From: JBFHIZ01 sp963666475
GTDB lineage: Bacteria > Bacillota > Clostridia > Lachnospirales > Lachnospiraceae
DNA: 64,000 nucleotides
Assembly: GCA_963666475.2 (NCBI GenBank)
Contig: OY762821.2
Location: 496,001-560,000, forward strand
Direction of reading: 5' to 3'
The translations under genes were made by a program, and so were the position numbers. The notes under the pieces are model-generated. The model made no database searches, was not told where the DNA came from, and worked only from the letters and a program-made list of their open reading frames with translations. Positions 47,643 through 55,999 of the stretch are shown in pieces. The number at the start of each line of letters is the position of its first letter. Positions within the stretch are counted from its first letter, which is position 1.

Positions 47643-48230
47643 ATGCAAGATATAAATTCTATATTTCAAGTTTTTTCGAATATGCAAACTGAGCGATGTA
47701 AATTAAGAGAATTAGAAAATCGTGATGTGGATAATTTGTTTGATATATATAAGGACGAAGAAACTGTCTTATTTCAAGGGGTTTCAAGCATACAGACTAA
47801 AGATGAAGTGCAGGAAATATTACAAAGATTTAAAGTTGGGTATGAAAAGGAGTATTTTGTAAAAATAGGGATAGAGGAGAAAGTATCTGAAAAATTAATT
47901 GGAATAATTTCGTTATATGCAATTGACCGACTTAATAATAATCTTAAAATTGGGTTTGTTTTAAATCGTGAATATTGGAGAAAAGGAATAATGAGTGAGG
48001 TGGCGAAGCCAGTCATTTTATTTTTGTTTTCAAAATTGGGAATAAATAGATTAGAAGCATGGGTTCATCCAGACAACATTGCATCAGTTAACCTGTGTAA
48101 AAAACTTGGTTTTACAAAAGAAGGAGTCTTTTCGAAGATTGCAATAAATACGAGAACTAATAAATATGAAGATAGAATATGTTTTGCACGGCTTACAACA
48201 GGCCATTATGAAGGTGTTTGTGCTCAATAA
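47643..48230 (+). CDS. GNAT acetyltransferase (RimL type)
   Basis: A 195-residue protein. ATG 47643 has GAGGGTGAG at good spacing; ATG 47625 is an alternative. TERCKLRELENRDVDNLFDIY, IGIISLYAIDRLNNNLKIGFVL, then YWRKGIMSEVAKPVILF as acetyl-CoA loop and EAWVHPDNIASVNLCKKLGF complete a RimL-type enzyme. Substrate unknown. It is the fourth acetyltransferase in 10 kb. Confidence 0.85.
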   Translation: MQDINSIFQVFSNMQTERCKLRELENRDVDNLFDIYKDEETVLFQGVSSIQTKDEVQEILQRFKVGYEKEYFVKIGIEEKVSEKLIGIISLYAIDRLNNNLKIGFVLNREYWRKGIMSEVAKPVILFLFSKLGINRLEAWVHPDNIASVNLCKKLGFTKEGVFSKIAINTRTNKYEDRICFARLTTGHYEGVCAQ

Positions 48231-48299
48231 CTGTGGTTGAAGAAAATTATTTTCTGAAGTTAGCAATTGGTTTATAAAGAATACTTTGTGGAGGTATAT

Positions 48300-48593
48300 A
48301 TGAGAAAGAGAGTACTTATTCTAGGTGTTATTATTATTTTGATTACATTAACTTTAACTGGATGTGCACCAGGAGATGGTACTTATACGATGGAGAAGCC
48401 AGCGGGATTCTTATGGGGAATTTGGCATGGTTGGATCGCTCCAATTTCGTTGATTATTGGTCTCTTTGACAAAAATATTAAAGTATATGAAATCATCAAT
48501 ACAGGCTGGTGGTATGACTTTGGATTCTATGTGGCTGTGATCAGTGGCTTTGGTGGGATATCTTTGAGACGTAAGAAAAAAGATAAAGAATAA
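48300..48593 (+). CDS. Small membrane lipoprotein
   Basis: A 97-residue protein from ATG 48300 behind TGGAGG. The N-terminus is a signal with lipobox LTGC (residues about 19-22). FLWGIWHGWIAPISLIIGLF and NTGWWYDFGFYVAVISGFGG follow as two hydrophobic segments, then a basic tail RRKKKDK. This Trp-rich pattern recurs in small conserved membrane proteins of Firmicutes. Function unknown. Confidence 0.75.
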   Translation: MRKRVLILGVIIILITLTLTGCAPGDGTYTMEKPAGFLWGIWHGWIAPISLIIGLFDKNIKVYEIINTGWWYDFGFYVAVISGFGGISLRRKKKDKE

Positions 48594-48746
48594 GTACAGA
48601 AAATTTATGATATATATCAAGAATTATTTGAGAATCATTTTAATTGGTGTTGTGTATTCATTTGTACTAGGTTCATTGTTTTATATATTTTACTAGTAAG
48701 GTCAAGAATAGCATCAAGTTTGAGAGATACGGAAGAAGAATAGTGT

Positions 48747-48787
48747 AAAAATGCAAGGACTACGTTTGAAGTCCTTGCATTTTTTTT
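48747..48787 (+). terminator. Strong intrinsic terminator at the end of the accessory island
   Basis: AATGCAAGGACT pairs with AGTCCTTGCATT over a loop of about 8 bases, followed by a T-run to 48787. It separates the island from the phosphotransferase remnants. Confidence 0.9.
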
Positions 48788-48811
48788 CAAGTAAAGGAGA
48801 CTTTTTTCTGC

Positions 48812-48840
48812 AAGACAATAAATTCAATAATTTATATAAT
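48812..48840 (+). promoter_or_regulatory. Promoter upstream of the HPr remnant
   Basis: AAGACA (48812-48817), 17 bp, TATAAT (48835-48840). The -10 is perfect and the -35 matches four of six. Confidence 0.6.
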
Positions 48841-48880
48841 GAATTTCGTAATATAAAAGCAAGAGAAAGGTAGTTATGTT

Positions 48881-49143
48881 ATGGGAAAATTTACTTATAT
48901 TATCACAGATGAAATTGGGTTGCATGCACGTCCAGTCCAGCTGGGATGGTGGTAAAAGAAGCAAAAAAATATGTATCTGATATAACGATTTATGGAAAAG
49001 GAAAGTCGGCAGATCTAAAAAGGCTAATGTCAGTTATGGGATTGGGAATAAAAAAGAATGAGGAAGTAGTAATAGAGGCTGTTGGTGATGATTCAGAGAA
49101 AGCAATTACAGAACTAAAAGATTTCTTTGAAAAAAATGTATAA
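48881..49143 (+). pseudogene. HPr-like phosphocarrier, frameshifted by a 5-bp duplication
   Basis: ATG 48881 follows GAGAAAGG and gives GKFTYIITDEIGLHARP with His15. Then GTCCA is present twice (48930-48934 and 48935-48939) and the frame runs into TAA at 48953-48955. Removing one GTCCA restores HARPAGMVVKEAKKYVSDITI and an intact C-terminus ending ELKDFFEKNV, 87 residues in all. Position 46, Ser in standard HPr, would be Arg. Homologous to the intact gene at 56938. The change could be recent or reversible. Confidence 0.88.
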
Positions 49144-49153
49144 GGAGTTATAC

Positions 49154-49618
49154 ATGCAAAAATATATTGGAAAGAAAATTCAGGGTGGAATAGTAGAAGG
49201 AAAAATTTTTATTTTAAATAAAAATCAAGATTTGATCTATCGATATCATGTTGAAGAGATTGAGTCTGAAATACAAAGATTTGAAGCAGCTAAGATAAAA
49301 GCTTTAGAACAGTTAAGAAAACTTTATGATATAGCAATGATAGAAGTAGGAGAAGAGAATGCAAGTATTTTTGAAGTGCATGGCATGATGCTTGAAGATG
49401 AAGACTATTCAGATGCTGTACATAATCGGATACGTACACAAAAAATTAATGCAGAATATGCAGTGGCAGCTACTGGCGATGATTTTTTCGAAATGTTTGA
49501 TAAAATGGAAGATCCATATTTTAAAGCTAGATCAATTGATATAAAAGATATTTCTAAACATTTAGTTTCGGTACTTACAGGAAAAGAGTCTGTAGAAAAC
49601 AAATGGGATGAACGCAAT
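49154..49618 (+). pseudogene. Truncated PTS Enzyme I, N-terminal domain only
   Basis: From ATG 49154 (GGAGT upstream): YIGKKIQGGIVEGKIFILNK, then ENASIFEVHGMMLEDEDYSDAV and INAEYAVAATGDDFFEMFDKMED align with the intact Enzyme I at 57255. Homology stops after about 155 residues, before the phosphorylated His loop and the PEP-binding barrel. The frame then runs into the YjdF leader. It cannot phosphorylate HPr. Confidence 0.85.
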
Positions 49619-49635
49619 GTGCATTTATGTACTAG

Positions 49636-49722
49636 AGCCGGTAGGTAGCCCGGCCGTCCTAAATCTTAGGGTAAGTAACCTACCCCTCCGGGTTGTCCGT
49701 TCTTTGTTCATTACAACCAATA
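49636..49722 (+). promoter_or_regulatory. yjdF-type riboswitch
   Basis: A GC-rich, highly structured leader directly upstream of a DUF2992/YjdF start. GGTAGGT (49640-49646) pairs with ACCTACC (49678-49684); GGGTAAGTAACCTACCC lies at its core; GGTTGT (49691-49696) pairs with ACAACC (49713-49718) just before the AAAGGAGGG binding site. yjdF RNAs are known to bind aza-aromatic compounds and control YjdF translation in Firmicutes. I assign it from context plus structure. Its natural promoter is not visible because the 5' side is joined to the Enzyme I fragment. Confidence 0.7.
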
Positions 49723-49736
49723 AAGGAGGGTTAGTT

Positions 49737-49874
49737 GTGGACAAAGTTGTAGGAAAATTAGTAGTACTTTTTGAAGAGCCGTTTTGGATAGGAGTCTTCG
49801 AAAGAATTCAGAATGACAGGTTATCCGTTTCTAAAGTGACGTTTGGAGCAGAACCAAAAGATTGGGAAGTATGA
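49737..49874 (+). pseudogene. yjdF: Truncated YjdF (DUF2992) protein
   Basis: GTG 49737 follows AAAGGAGGG. DKVVGKLVVLFEEPFWIGVF and ERIQNDRLSVSKVTFGAEPK then DWEV are the family's opening residues. A 2-base loss turns the expected Tyr-Asp into TGA after 45 residues, and the remaining two thirds of a roughly 130-residue protein are absent. Confidence 0.8.
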
Positions 49875-49994
49875 TAAATAATATTTCTAGACTGTTTTTT
49901 GTTTGGAGAAAATGGTATAAAATAGATATTAAGTAATGAAATATTAAAGACAATGAATTTCGTCGTGGTGAAATGGTTGTGGAAAGTAGAACCT

Positions 49995-51404
49995 ATGAGA
50001 AAAGATAAGATTAGAGGGGCGAAAGAGAACCTTCTTAATTATATAAGAGATGGAAAGGATTTGAGTCGGGGACAAAGAATTTCATTAGTTGTCGCATTGA
50101 GTCTTCCTACGATTTTTGCACAGATTGCTTCGATTATTATGCAGTATATTGATGCAGCTATGGTTGGTAGAATTGGTGCAGATAATGCCGCGGCTATCGG
50201 ATTGATTGCTAGTACGACATGGCTGTTCGGGGGATTGTGTTCTGCAGCAGCAATCGGATTTGCGGTTCAGGTCGCGCAGTATTTGGGAGCAAAAAAAGAG
50301 CAGGAAGCAGGAGAAGTTTTAAGAACAGCTTTGATTTCGGTCCTAATATTTTCTGTCGCAATTGCAGTGATAGGAATCAGCATAAGTTGGATACTTCCCG
50401 TGATCCTTGGTGGAGAACAAGATATTCAGCTTCGAGCAACTTACTATTTCCTTATTTTTGCATGCTCACTTCCTATTCGAGGAATGAATGCTCTTTCTAC
50501 AGGTATGCTTCAGAGTACGGGAAATATGAAAGTACCAAGTATTTTAAATATCCTGATGTGTTTTCTGGATGTTGTATTTAATGCATTTTTGATTTTTGAT
50601 TCCTTGGATTTGCATATTGCTGGAATCATGATTCGTATTCATGGGGCAGGTCTTGGTGTAATTGGCGCAGCGGCGGGAACTACAATGGCAGAATTCGTAA
50701 CGGCATCGATTATGCTGTACATCTTATGTTATCGCACGCCGATATTCAAAAAACATCTTAGAAACAAAACAAAAATAAATCTTTTATATTTAAAAAAGGC
50801 TGCAAAAATTTCTTCTCCTGTTGCGTTTGAGAACACGGTCATGACTGGTGCAATGATTGTATCTACTAGAATCGTGGCACCATTAGGAAACGTAGCGCTT
50901 GCGGCGCATTCCTTTGCAATTACGGCGGAGAGTCTGTGCTATATGCCGGGATATGGAATCGGAAAAGCGGCGACTACGCTGGTAGGACAAAGTATTGGAG
51001 CGGGAAGAAAGGCACTATCCAAATTGCTGGCAAAAACAACCGTCTATTTTGGAATGGCAGTTATGACGGTATCTGGAGCAATAATGTTTATTGCCGCACC
51101 TTGGATGATTTCTTTTTTATCGCCTGATCCACAGGTTCAGGCGTTGGCAACATTTATACTGCGAATAGAGGCATTTGCAGAACCACTGTATGCTGCATCC
51201 ATTGTTGCGTCAGGAGCACTACAGGGGGAAGGGGACACTTTAATTCCCAGTATTATGAACTTTGCGAGCATGTGGTTTGTTCGTATTCCCTTGTCAATTT
51301 TTCTGGCCATGGATTTTGGACTTGTTGGGGTTTGGATCGCGATGGCGTTTGAGTTATGTTTTAGAGGAATCATATTGCTGATGAGATTATTTCGAAGACG
51401 ATAA
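49995..51404 (+). CDS. MATE-family multidrug efflux protein
   Basis: A 469-residue transporter. ATG 49995 follows GGAAAG; an ATG at 49953 has no binding site. The MATE fold shows as twelve hydrophobic segments: GQRISLVVALSLPTIFAQIA, then MQYIDAAMVGRIGADNAAAIG (the conserved first-half motif) and the second-half GIGKAATTLVGQSIGAGR. It exports cationic drugs or metabolites using an ion gradient. It follows the broken YjdF leader region and may once have been co-regulated, which is speculation. Confidence 0.9.
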   Translation: MRKDKIRGAKENLLNYIRDGKDLSRGQRISLVVALSLPTIFAQIASIIMQYIDAAMVGRIGADNAAAIGLIASTTWLFGGLCSAAAIGFAVQVAQYLGAKKEQEAGEVLRTALISVLIFSVAIAVIGISISWILPVILGGEQDIQLRATYYFLIFACSLPIRGMNALSTGMLQSTGNMKVPSILNILMCFLDVVFNAFLIFDSLDLHIAGIMIRIHGAGLGVIGAAAGTTMAEFVTASIMLYILCYRTPIFKKHLRNKTKINLLYLKKAAKISSPVAFENTVMTGAMIVSTRIVAPLGNVALAAHSFAITAESLCYMPGYGIGKAATTLVGQSIGAGRKALSKLLAKTTVYFGMAVMTVSGAIMFIAAPWMISFLSPDPQVQALATFILRIEAFAEPLYAASIVASGALQGEGDTLIPSIMNFASMWFVRIPLSIFLAMDFGLVGVWIAMAFELCFRGIILLMRLFRRR

Positions 51405-51434
51405 AAATAAATAGGAAGCAAAGGAGAATAGGAT

Positions 51435-52220
51435 ATGAAAACAAAAAATGGAAACGTTGTAGTATCATTACTTGTAGTTCTTACTTATATAATTATGATT
51501 GTTGTCAATGCATTGGCTAATATATTGCCAATAAATGGGAAAGGCACTGGCGAAATTTCGGATTCCTACGGCAATTTATTTGCGCCTGCGGGGATTACAT
51601 TCTCGATTTGGGGAGTGATTTATCTTTTTCTACTCGGACATTGTATTTTTCAGTTCATACGTAGAGACGAACTGCTTCAAAAAACAGAATACAGAAGAGT
51701 AGCTGTATGGTTTTCGACATCATCCATACTGAATAGTATGTGGATCGTGGCATGGCATTACGAAGTGCTTTTATTGAGTTTGGTTATTATGCTCTTAATT
51801 TTGCTATCGCTGATTGCGATTCATCAAAGTTTGAAAGGAATAAAGGGAGGAAAACTGGAAGTAATATTTATTCGCATACCCTTTGCAATATACTTTGGTT
51901 GGATTACCGTAGCTACAATTGCAAACGTTACGACACTGTTGGTCAAATTACAATGGGAACGTTTTGGGTTGTCAGAAGTATTTTGGACCGATGCCATTGT
52001 AGTTATTGGAGCATTGATCGGGGCGATTTCCGTCTTATGTTATCGTACGTTCTCATATGGACTGGTGTTTCTCTGGGCATATTTAGGAATTCTGATCAAG
52101 CATACTAGTGCGGAAGGATTTCAAGGAAAATATCCATCGGTTATCTTGTTTACTGTCATTTCTATGTTTCTAATTGTGGTAGCTCAAATTATTATGCTCC
52201 TAAGAAAGAAGGAAATGTAA
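51435..52220 (+). CDS. TspO/MBR-like tryptophan-rich membrane protein
   Basis: A 261-residue protein behind AAGGAGAATAGG. Seven to eight hydrophobic helices. NALANILPINGKGTGEISD, NLFAPAGITFSIWGVIYLF and FGWITVATIANVTTLL are typical of the large TspO/MBR-related group annotated as tryptophan-rich sensory proteins. The function is uncertain: possible porphyrin, lipid or stress ligand. Confidence 0.75.
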   Translation: MKTKNGNVVVSLLVVLTYIIMIVVNALANILPINGKGTGEISDSYGNLFAPAGITFSIWGVIYLFLLGHCIFQFIRRDELLQKTEYRRVAVWFSTSSILNSMWIVAWHYEVLLLSLVIMLLILLSLIAIHQSLKGIKGGKLEVIFIRIPFAIYFGWITVATIANVTTLLVKLQWERFGLSEVFWTDAIVVIGALIGAISVLCYRTFSYGLVFLWAYLGILIKHTSAEGFQGKYPSVILFTVISMFLIVVAQIIMLLRKKEM

Positions 52221-52331
52221 ATTTTTTTGTGTTCAAAAATGGAATAATCTGATAATATGAAATAAAAATGTAAATTAACGAAGTATGTGGTGAACTTGGT
52301 ACACTAGTATAGAATCTGCGGGAGGTGTGGC

Positions 52332-54095
52332 TTGAAAAATACTAAAAATTATATTTTACTAGTTATCGGACTGATTGTTCTTGTGATTTTTAGTATCGAG
52401 ATTTCAGGGACGATCATTCGACAGAGAAACGATCTGCTGGCAAGGGAAGACAAGTACCTTATGGTGTTGGCAGAAAAAGAAGCGCAAACTCTGGAATCAG
52501 ACATCAAAGAGGTAGGCTTTTACAGCACTATGCTATCTTATATGATCAGTACGGATGCAGAATTAAATTTTGAGAAGTATGATGAATACATTCGGTCGGC
52601 GCTACTTAAGGACCCAAGTATATTTGGGATTGGATATTGGTTTGAGCCATATTATGTAGATCCGGAAATGAAATATTTCGGGCCGTATATATATAGAGAT
52701 GAGCAGGGAGTGCTCGTTCAGACAATGATGTATAGTACACAGGACTATGATTATTTATCCTGGAACTGGTATATAGAAGGTATTTCTTCAGAGGGCTCCA
52801 GTCATTTTACAAGACCATATTATGATGAATCTTTAGAGACTTTTTTTATGACAATTTCAGAGAAGATTGTGAAAGATGATCTCGTTGTTGGAATTGCATC
52901 CGTAGATATTACCCTGCGAGAAGTGCAGGATCACATCAATTCTATCCAAATCGGTGAAGAAGGGAGCGCATTTATCATTACTTCGGATGGATTGGTCATG
53001 GGTGAAGATCAGTTGTATGATTCAAAACAGGATGGTGAATCAAGTTTTCAAATGAAGCAGGGGATCGTTCCAAATCTGGAACAGATCATGTGTGCAGATG
53101 AGGCGGACTCGACTATGAAGAACGGGTTTATTACTGTTTGGGCACCTGTCAGTGAGAGCGATCTCAAAGTGGTATTCTGTTATCCAGAGAATGAGGTGAT
53201 GGCAGAAATCTACCAAAGTATATGGTGGTCTGTGTTGATTTTTATTGCAGCTATGATTCTCTTTATGTTTGCGTTAAATTATGCATTGAAGCGACTGATA
53301 GAAAAGCCGCTACGAAATATTTTAAAGTACAATTATGAGTATGACGTACAGGTTCAGCCAAACTTTAAGAATATGATTCAAATGATTAAACAGCTCTTGA
53401 GGGAACGAAACGAAAGTATTGAAGAATTAAACGAAAAGAATATTGAATTAGAAGGTATGTATCAGCAGACTGCAGCAATGAATGATACGCTTAATCAGTT
53501 TTTGGAGGAAATTCGCAAAGGTTATATTGCGACTGTGAGATCCTTATCCAATGCAATTGAAGCGAAAGATGAATATACGAAAGGACACTGTGAGCGAGTT
53601 ACCAAATACGCATTACTCATGGGAATGAGATTCAACATTGATCAAAAGGGCTTGGATAGTCTGGAGTATGCAGCAATTTTACATGACATAGGAAAAATTG
53701 GACTTTCTGATGTGGTCCTGAACAAGCCAGGGAAGCTGACTGATGAAGAGTATGAAATAATCAAAAAACATCCATTTATTGGTCATGAAATATTGAAAGA
53801 CATAGAATTTCTTGAAGGTAGTTTGGATATGGTGCTGCACCATCATGAACGCGTAGATGGGAAAGGATATCCAGATGGTCTTAGTGGGATGAATATTTCT
53901 CTGTCTACAAAAATTTTAATGGTGGCTGATGCATATGATGCAATGACTTCAAGCCGCCCATATCGTAAAGAAGCTTTGTCAGAAAATGAGGCGATATCTA
54001 TTTTAAAACAATATTCAGGAACACAGTTTGATGGCGAGGTAGTTGAGGTCTTTATTGATATGCTAAAGAGTCAATGCTACAAGGATGAAAAGTAG
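52332..54095 (+). CDS. Membrane HD-GYP phosphodiesterase with extracellular Cache sensor
   Basis: A 587-residue sensor with TTG start behind GGGAGGTG. TM1 at residues 5-27, a dCache domain outside (about 30-290; FGIGYWFEPYYVDPEM, YLSWNWYIEG, VGIASVDITL), TM2 near 295-320, a coiled coil to 395, then HD-GYP: HDIGKIG near 451 and HHHERVDGKGYPDG near 503. Catalytic metal residues are all present, so cyclic-di-GMP hydrolysis is expected. It is followed within 50 bases by a diguanylate cyclase. Confidence 0.92.
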   Translation: MKNTKNYILLVIGLIVLVIFSIEISGTIIRQRNDLLAREDKYLMVLAEKEAQTLESDIKEVGFYSTMLSYMISTDAELNFEKYDEYIRSALLKDPSIFGIGYWFEPYYVDPEMKYFGPYIYRDEQGVLVQTMMYSTQDYDYLSWNWYIEGISSEGSSHFTRPYYDESLETFFMTISEKIVKDDLVVGIASVDITLREVQDHINSIQIGEEGSAFIITSDGLVMGEDQLYDSKQDGESSFQMKQGIVPNLEQIMCADEADSTMKNGFITVWAPVSESDLKVVFCYPENEVMAEIYQSIWWSVLIFIAAMILFMFALNYALKRLIEKPLRNILKYNYEYDVQVQPNFKNMIQMIKQLLRERNESIEELNEKNIELEGMYQQTAAMNDTLNQFLEEIRKGYIATVRSLSNAIEAKDEYTKGHCERVTKYALLMGMRFNIDQKGLDSLEYAAILHDIGKIGLSDVVLNKPGKLTDEEYEIIKKHPFIGHEILKDIEFLEGSLDMVLHHHERVDGKGYPDGLSGMNISLSTKILMVADAYDAMTSSRPYRKEALSENEAISILKQYSGTQFDGEVVEVFIDMLKSQCYKDEK

Positions 54096-54140
54096 CGTGT
54101 TTTGCAGGTTTATATGAAATGGATAGGAGGTACGATATTC

Positions 54141-54992
54141 ATGGAATTAGATTTGATGGAATACAAAGTCATTGTTGAAACAGCTCCAAACCTGATTTGG
54201 AGGTCTGGTACAGATGCCAAGTGCTTTTATTTCAACAAGACGTGGCTAGATTTTACAGGAAGAACATATGAGCAGGAGTATGGTGACGGCTGGGTAGAAG
54301 GTGTTCATCCGGACGACCTGAACCGATGTGTAGAAACATATTTAGAACATTTTCATAAAAGAATTCCATTTGAAATGGAGTATAGGCTTCGTCGCCATGA
54401 TGGAGAATGGCGATGGATTAATGATCGTGGAGTTCCTCTGAATGGTGAAGATGGTGAATTTAAGGGCTATATTGGTAGTTGCCTTGATGTAACAGATAAA
54501 GTTGAGGGACATCACCTGAAAGAAATGGCGCAGAAAGATGGGTTGACTGGGACCTATAGTCGACAGTATCTGATGAGCTTATTTCAAACGGAATTTGAGA
54601 TCGCGAAACATTCAAATAATAACATATCAGTGGCGATGATGGATATTGATAAATTTAAGCAGATCAACGATTTGTATGGTCATCTCGAAGGGGACAATGC
54701 ACTTCGTGTTTTTTCTAAATCCGTAGAACAAGTAATTCGAAAATGTGATTTGTTTGGCCGATATGGTGGAGATGAATTTATGATTGTATTTCCAAATTCG
54801 ACAAAAGAAATGGCACAAGTAATCATTGACCGGATTCAAAGATCTTTAAAAACACACACGATTCATGTTTTGGGAGAAGAAATTGAGATTTCAGCGAGCG
54901 TAGGAGTGGCTGAGCTAATGGATGAAACTACTCCAGAAGAATTGATTCATAAAGCGGATCAACTGATGTATGATAATAAAAAAAGTAGATAA
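54141..54992 (+). CDS. PAS-GGDEF diguanylate cyclase
   Basis: A 283-residue protein. ATG 54141 is chosen for AGGAGGT 9 bases upstream; the frame extends to 54102. An N-terminal PAS domain (residues 8-125: APNLIWRSGTDAKCFYFNKTW, HPDDLNRC, YRLRRHDGEWRWINDRG) precedes a GGDEF domain. YGGDEF lies near residue 207, with an inhibitory RKCD motif exactly five residues upstream of GGDEF. It should make cyclic-di-GMP and be feedback-inhibited. It lacks membrane segments. With the HD-GYP gene it forms a make-and-break pair. Confidence 0.92.
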   Translation: MELDLMEYKVIVETAPNLIWRSGTDAKCFYFNKTWLDFTGRTYEQEYGDGWVEGVHPDDLNRCVETYLEHFHKRIPFEMEYRLRRHDGEWRWINDRGVPLNGEDGEFKGYIGSCLDVTDKVEGHHLKEMAQKDGLTGTYSRQYLMSLFQTEFEIAKHSNNNISVAMMDIDKFKQINDLYGHLEGDNALRVFSKSVEQVIRKCDLFGRYGGDEFMIVFPNSTKEMAQVIIDRIQRSLKTHTIHVLGEEIEISASVGVAELMDETTPEELIHKADQLMYDNKKSR

Positions 54993-55020
54993 AATAATTT
55001 TACGATAACGAGAGGTGTAT

Positions 55021-55773
55021 ATGCTATCTGAAAAACGATTTGAAGAAATATTAAGTTTGGTAAATGAATTGGGAACGGTTACCGTTTCTGAACTCAAGGA
55101 CCGCTTTCAGATTTCAGAATCTACCATTCGAAGAGATTTAACTCTTCTGCATGAAAACGGAAAACTAATCAAAGTATTTGGTGGCGCAATTGCGCTTGAA
55201 AATAGCGTGTTTACAAAAGATATTAGTGTGGAAGAACGAAAAAATCTAAATCGTGAAGAAAAGATTAGAATTGCAAAATATGCTGCAAGTTTGATTGAGG
55301 AAGATGATTTTGTGTATATTGATGCGGGAACCACGACGGAATATATGATTCCTTTTATTGACAAGATACAGGCGACATATGTGACCAATGGTGTTCTGCA
55401 TGCACAAAAGCTTGCGGCAGCAGGTCTACGTGTGCTATTGATAGGTGGGGAGCTAAAAGGATCTACGGAAGCCGTAGTTGGTAGTACGGCAATCGCCAAT
55501 GTACAAAAATATCATTTTACGGTCGGTTTTTGGGGAACAAATGGGGTGCAAAAAGAAAGTGGGTTTACGACGCCTGATTATGATGAAGCTATGATTAAAC
55601 AAGTATCTATGAATCAGACGAAAAGAAAGTATGTCCTGGCAGATCATGAAAAATTCAAACAGGAAAGTACAGTGACTTTTTCACCCGTGGAGGATGCGCT
55701 CATTATCACAGATCAAACGGAAGAAACAAAAAATAAAAAGTGGAGCAATGTAGTTATTGTACATCAACAATAG
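55021..55773 (+). CDS. DeoR-family sugar-operon regulator (FruR-like)
   Basis: A 250-residue regulator; ATG 55021 follows GAGAGG. Residues 1-57 are the DeoR HTH (RFEEILSLVNELGTVTVSEL, FQISESTIRRDL), and residues 75-230 the sugar-phosphate sensor (YIDAGTTTEYMIPFI, VTNGVLHAQ, LIGGELKGSTEAVVG, GTNGVQKESGFTTPD). It directly precedes the 1-phosphofructokinase operon, whose promoter carries repeated candidate operators, so fructose-1-phosphate or a related ester is the likely inducer. Confidence 0.88.
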   Translation: MLSEKRFEEILSLVNELGTVTVSELKDRFQISESTIRRDLTLLHENGKLIKVFGGAIALENSVFTKDISVEERKNLNREEKIRIAKYAASLIEEDDFVYIDAGTTTEYMIPFIDKIQATYVTNGVLHAQKLAAAGLRVLLIGGELKGSTEAVVGSTAIANVQKYHFTVGFWGTNGVQKESGFTTPDYDEAMIKQVSMNQTKRKYVLADHEKFKQESTVTFSPVEDALIITDQTEETKNKKWSNVVIVHQQ

Positions 55774-55790
55774 ATGCAACACGAGTGGGA

Positions 55791-55825
55791 GAACAGGCAC
55801 GCAATCAAATGCGAGCCTGTTTTTG
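55791..55825 (+). terminator. Intrinsic terminator after the DeoR regulator
   Basis: ACAGGC (55793-55798) pairs with GCCTGT (55815-55820), extended by GCA/TGC inside, followed by TTTTT. Confidence 0.8.
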
Positions 55826-55832
55826 AGTGAGT

Positions 55833-55975
55833 ATGACTAATTATGGATAATTCTGATTGAAATTTGTGGAATTGCACAAAAACAAAAGGGAAAAGATGTG
55901 CACTAGTTCTGTTGAAAATGACTGAATTTGATTATATAATGTTGTTAATTGATATAAACGGTCATAATCAGTCAT
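55833..55975 (+). promoter_or_regulatory. Promoter and three operator-like repeats of the fruK-HPr-Enzyme I operon
   Basis: TTGAAA (55912-55917), 17 bp, TATAAT (55935-55940). The motif ATGACTnATTATG appears as ATGACTAATTATG (55833-55845), ATGACTGAATTTG (55918-55930, inside the promoter spacer) and in reverse as CATAATCAGTCAT (55963-55975). Their placement fits repression by the adjacent DeoR-family protein. Confidence 0.75.
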
Positions 55976-55999
55976 TTATAAATAGGAGGTGTGCTTTCG

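Noticed and set aside
36846..48600. Classical integron array with attC sites
   Set aside because: No integron integrase and no convincing attC folding with GTTRRRY core; only a short AT motif recurs.
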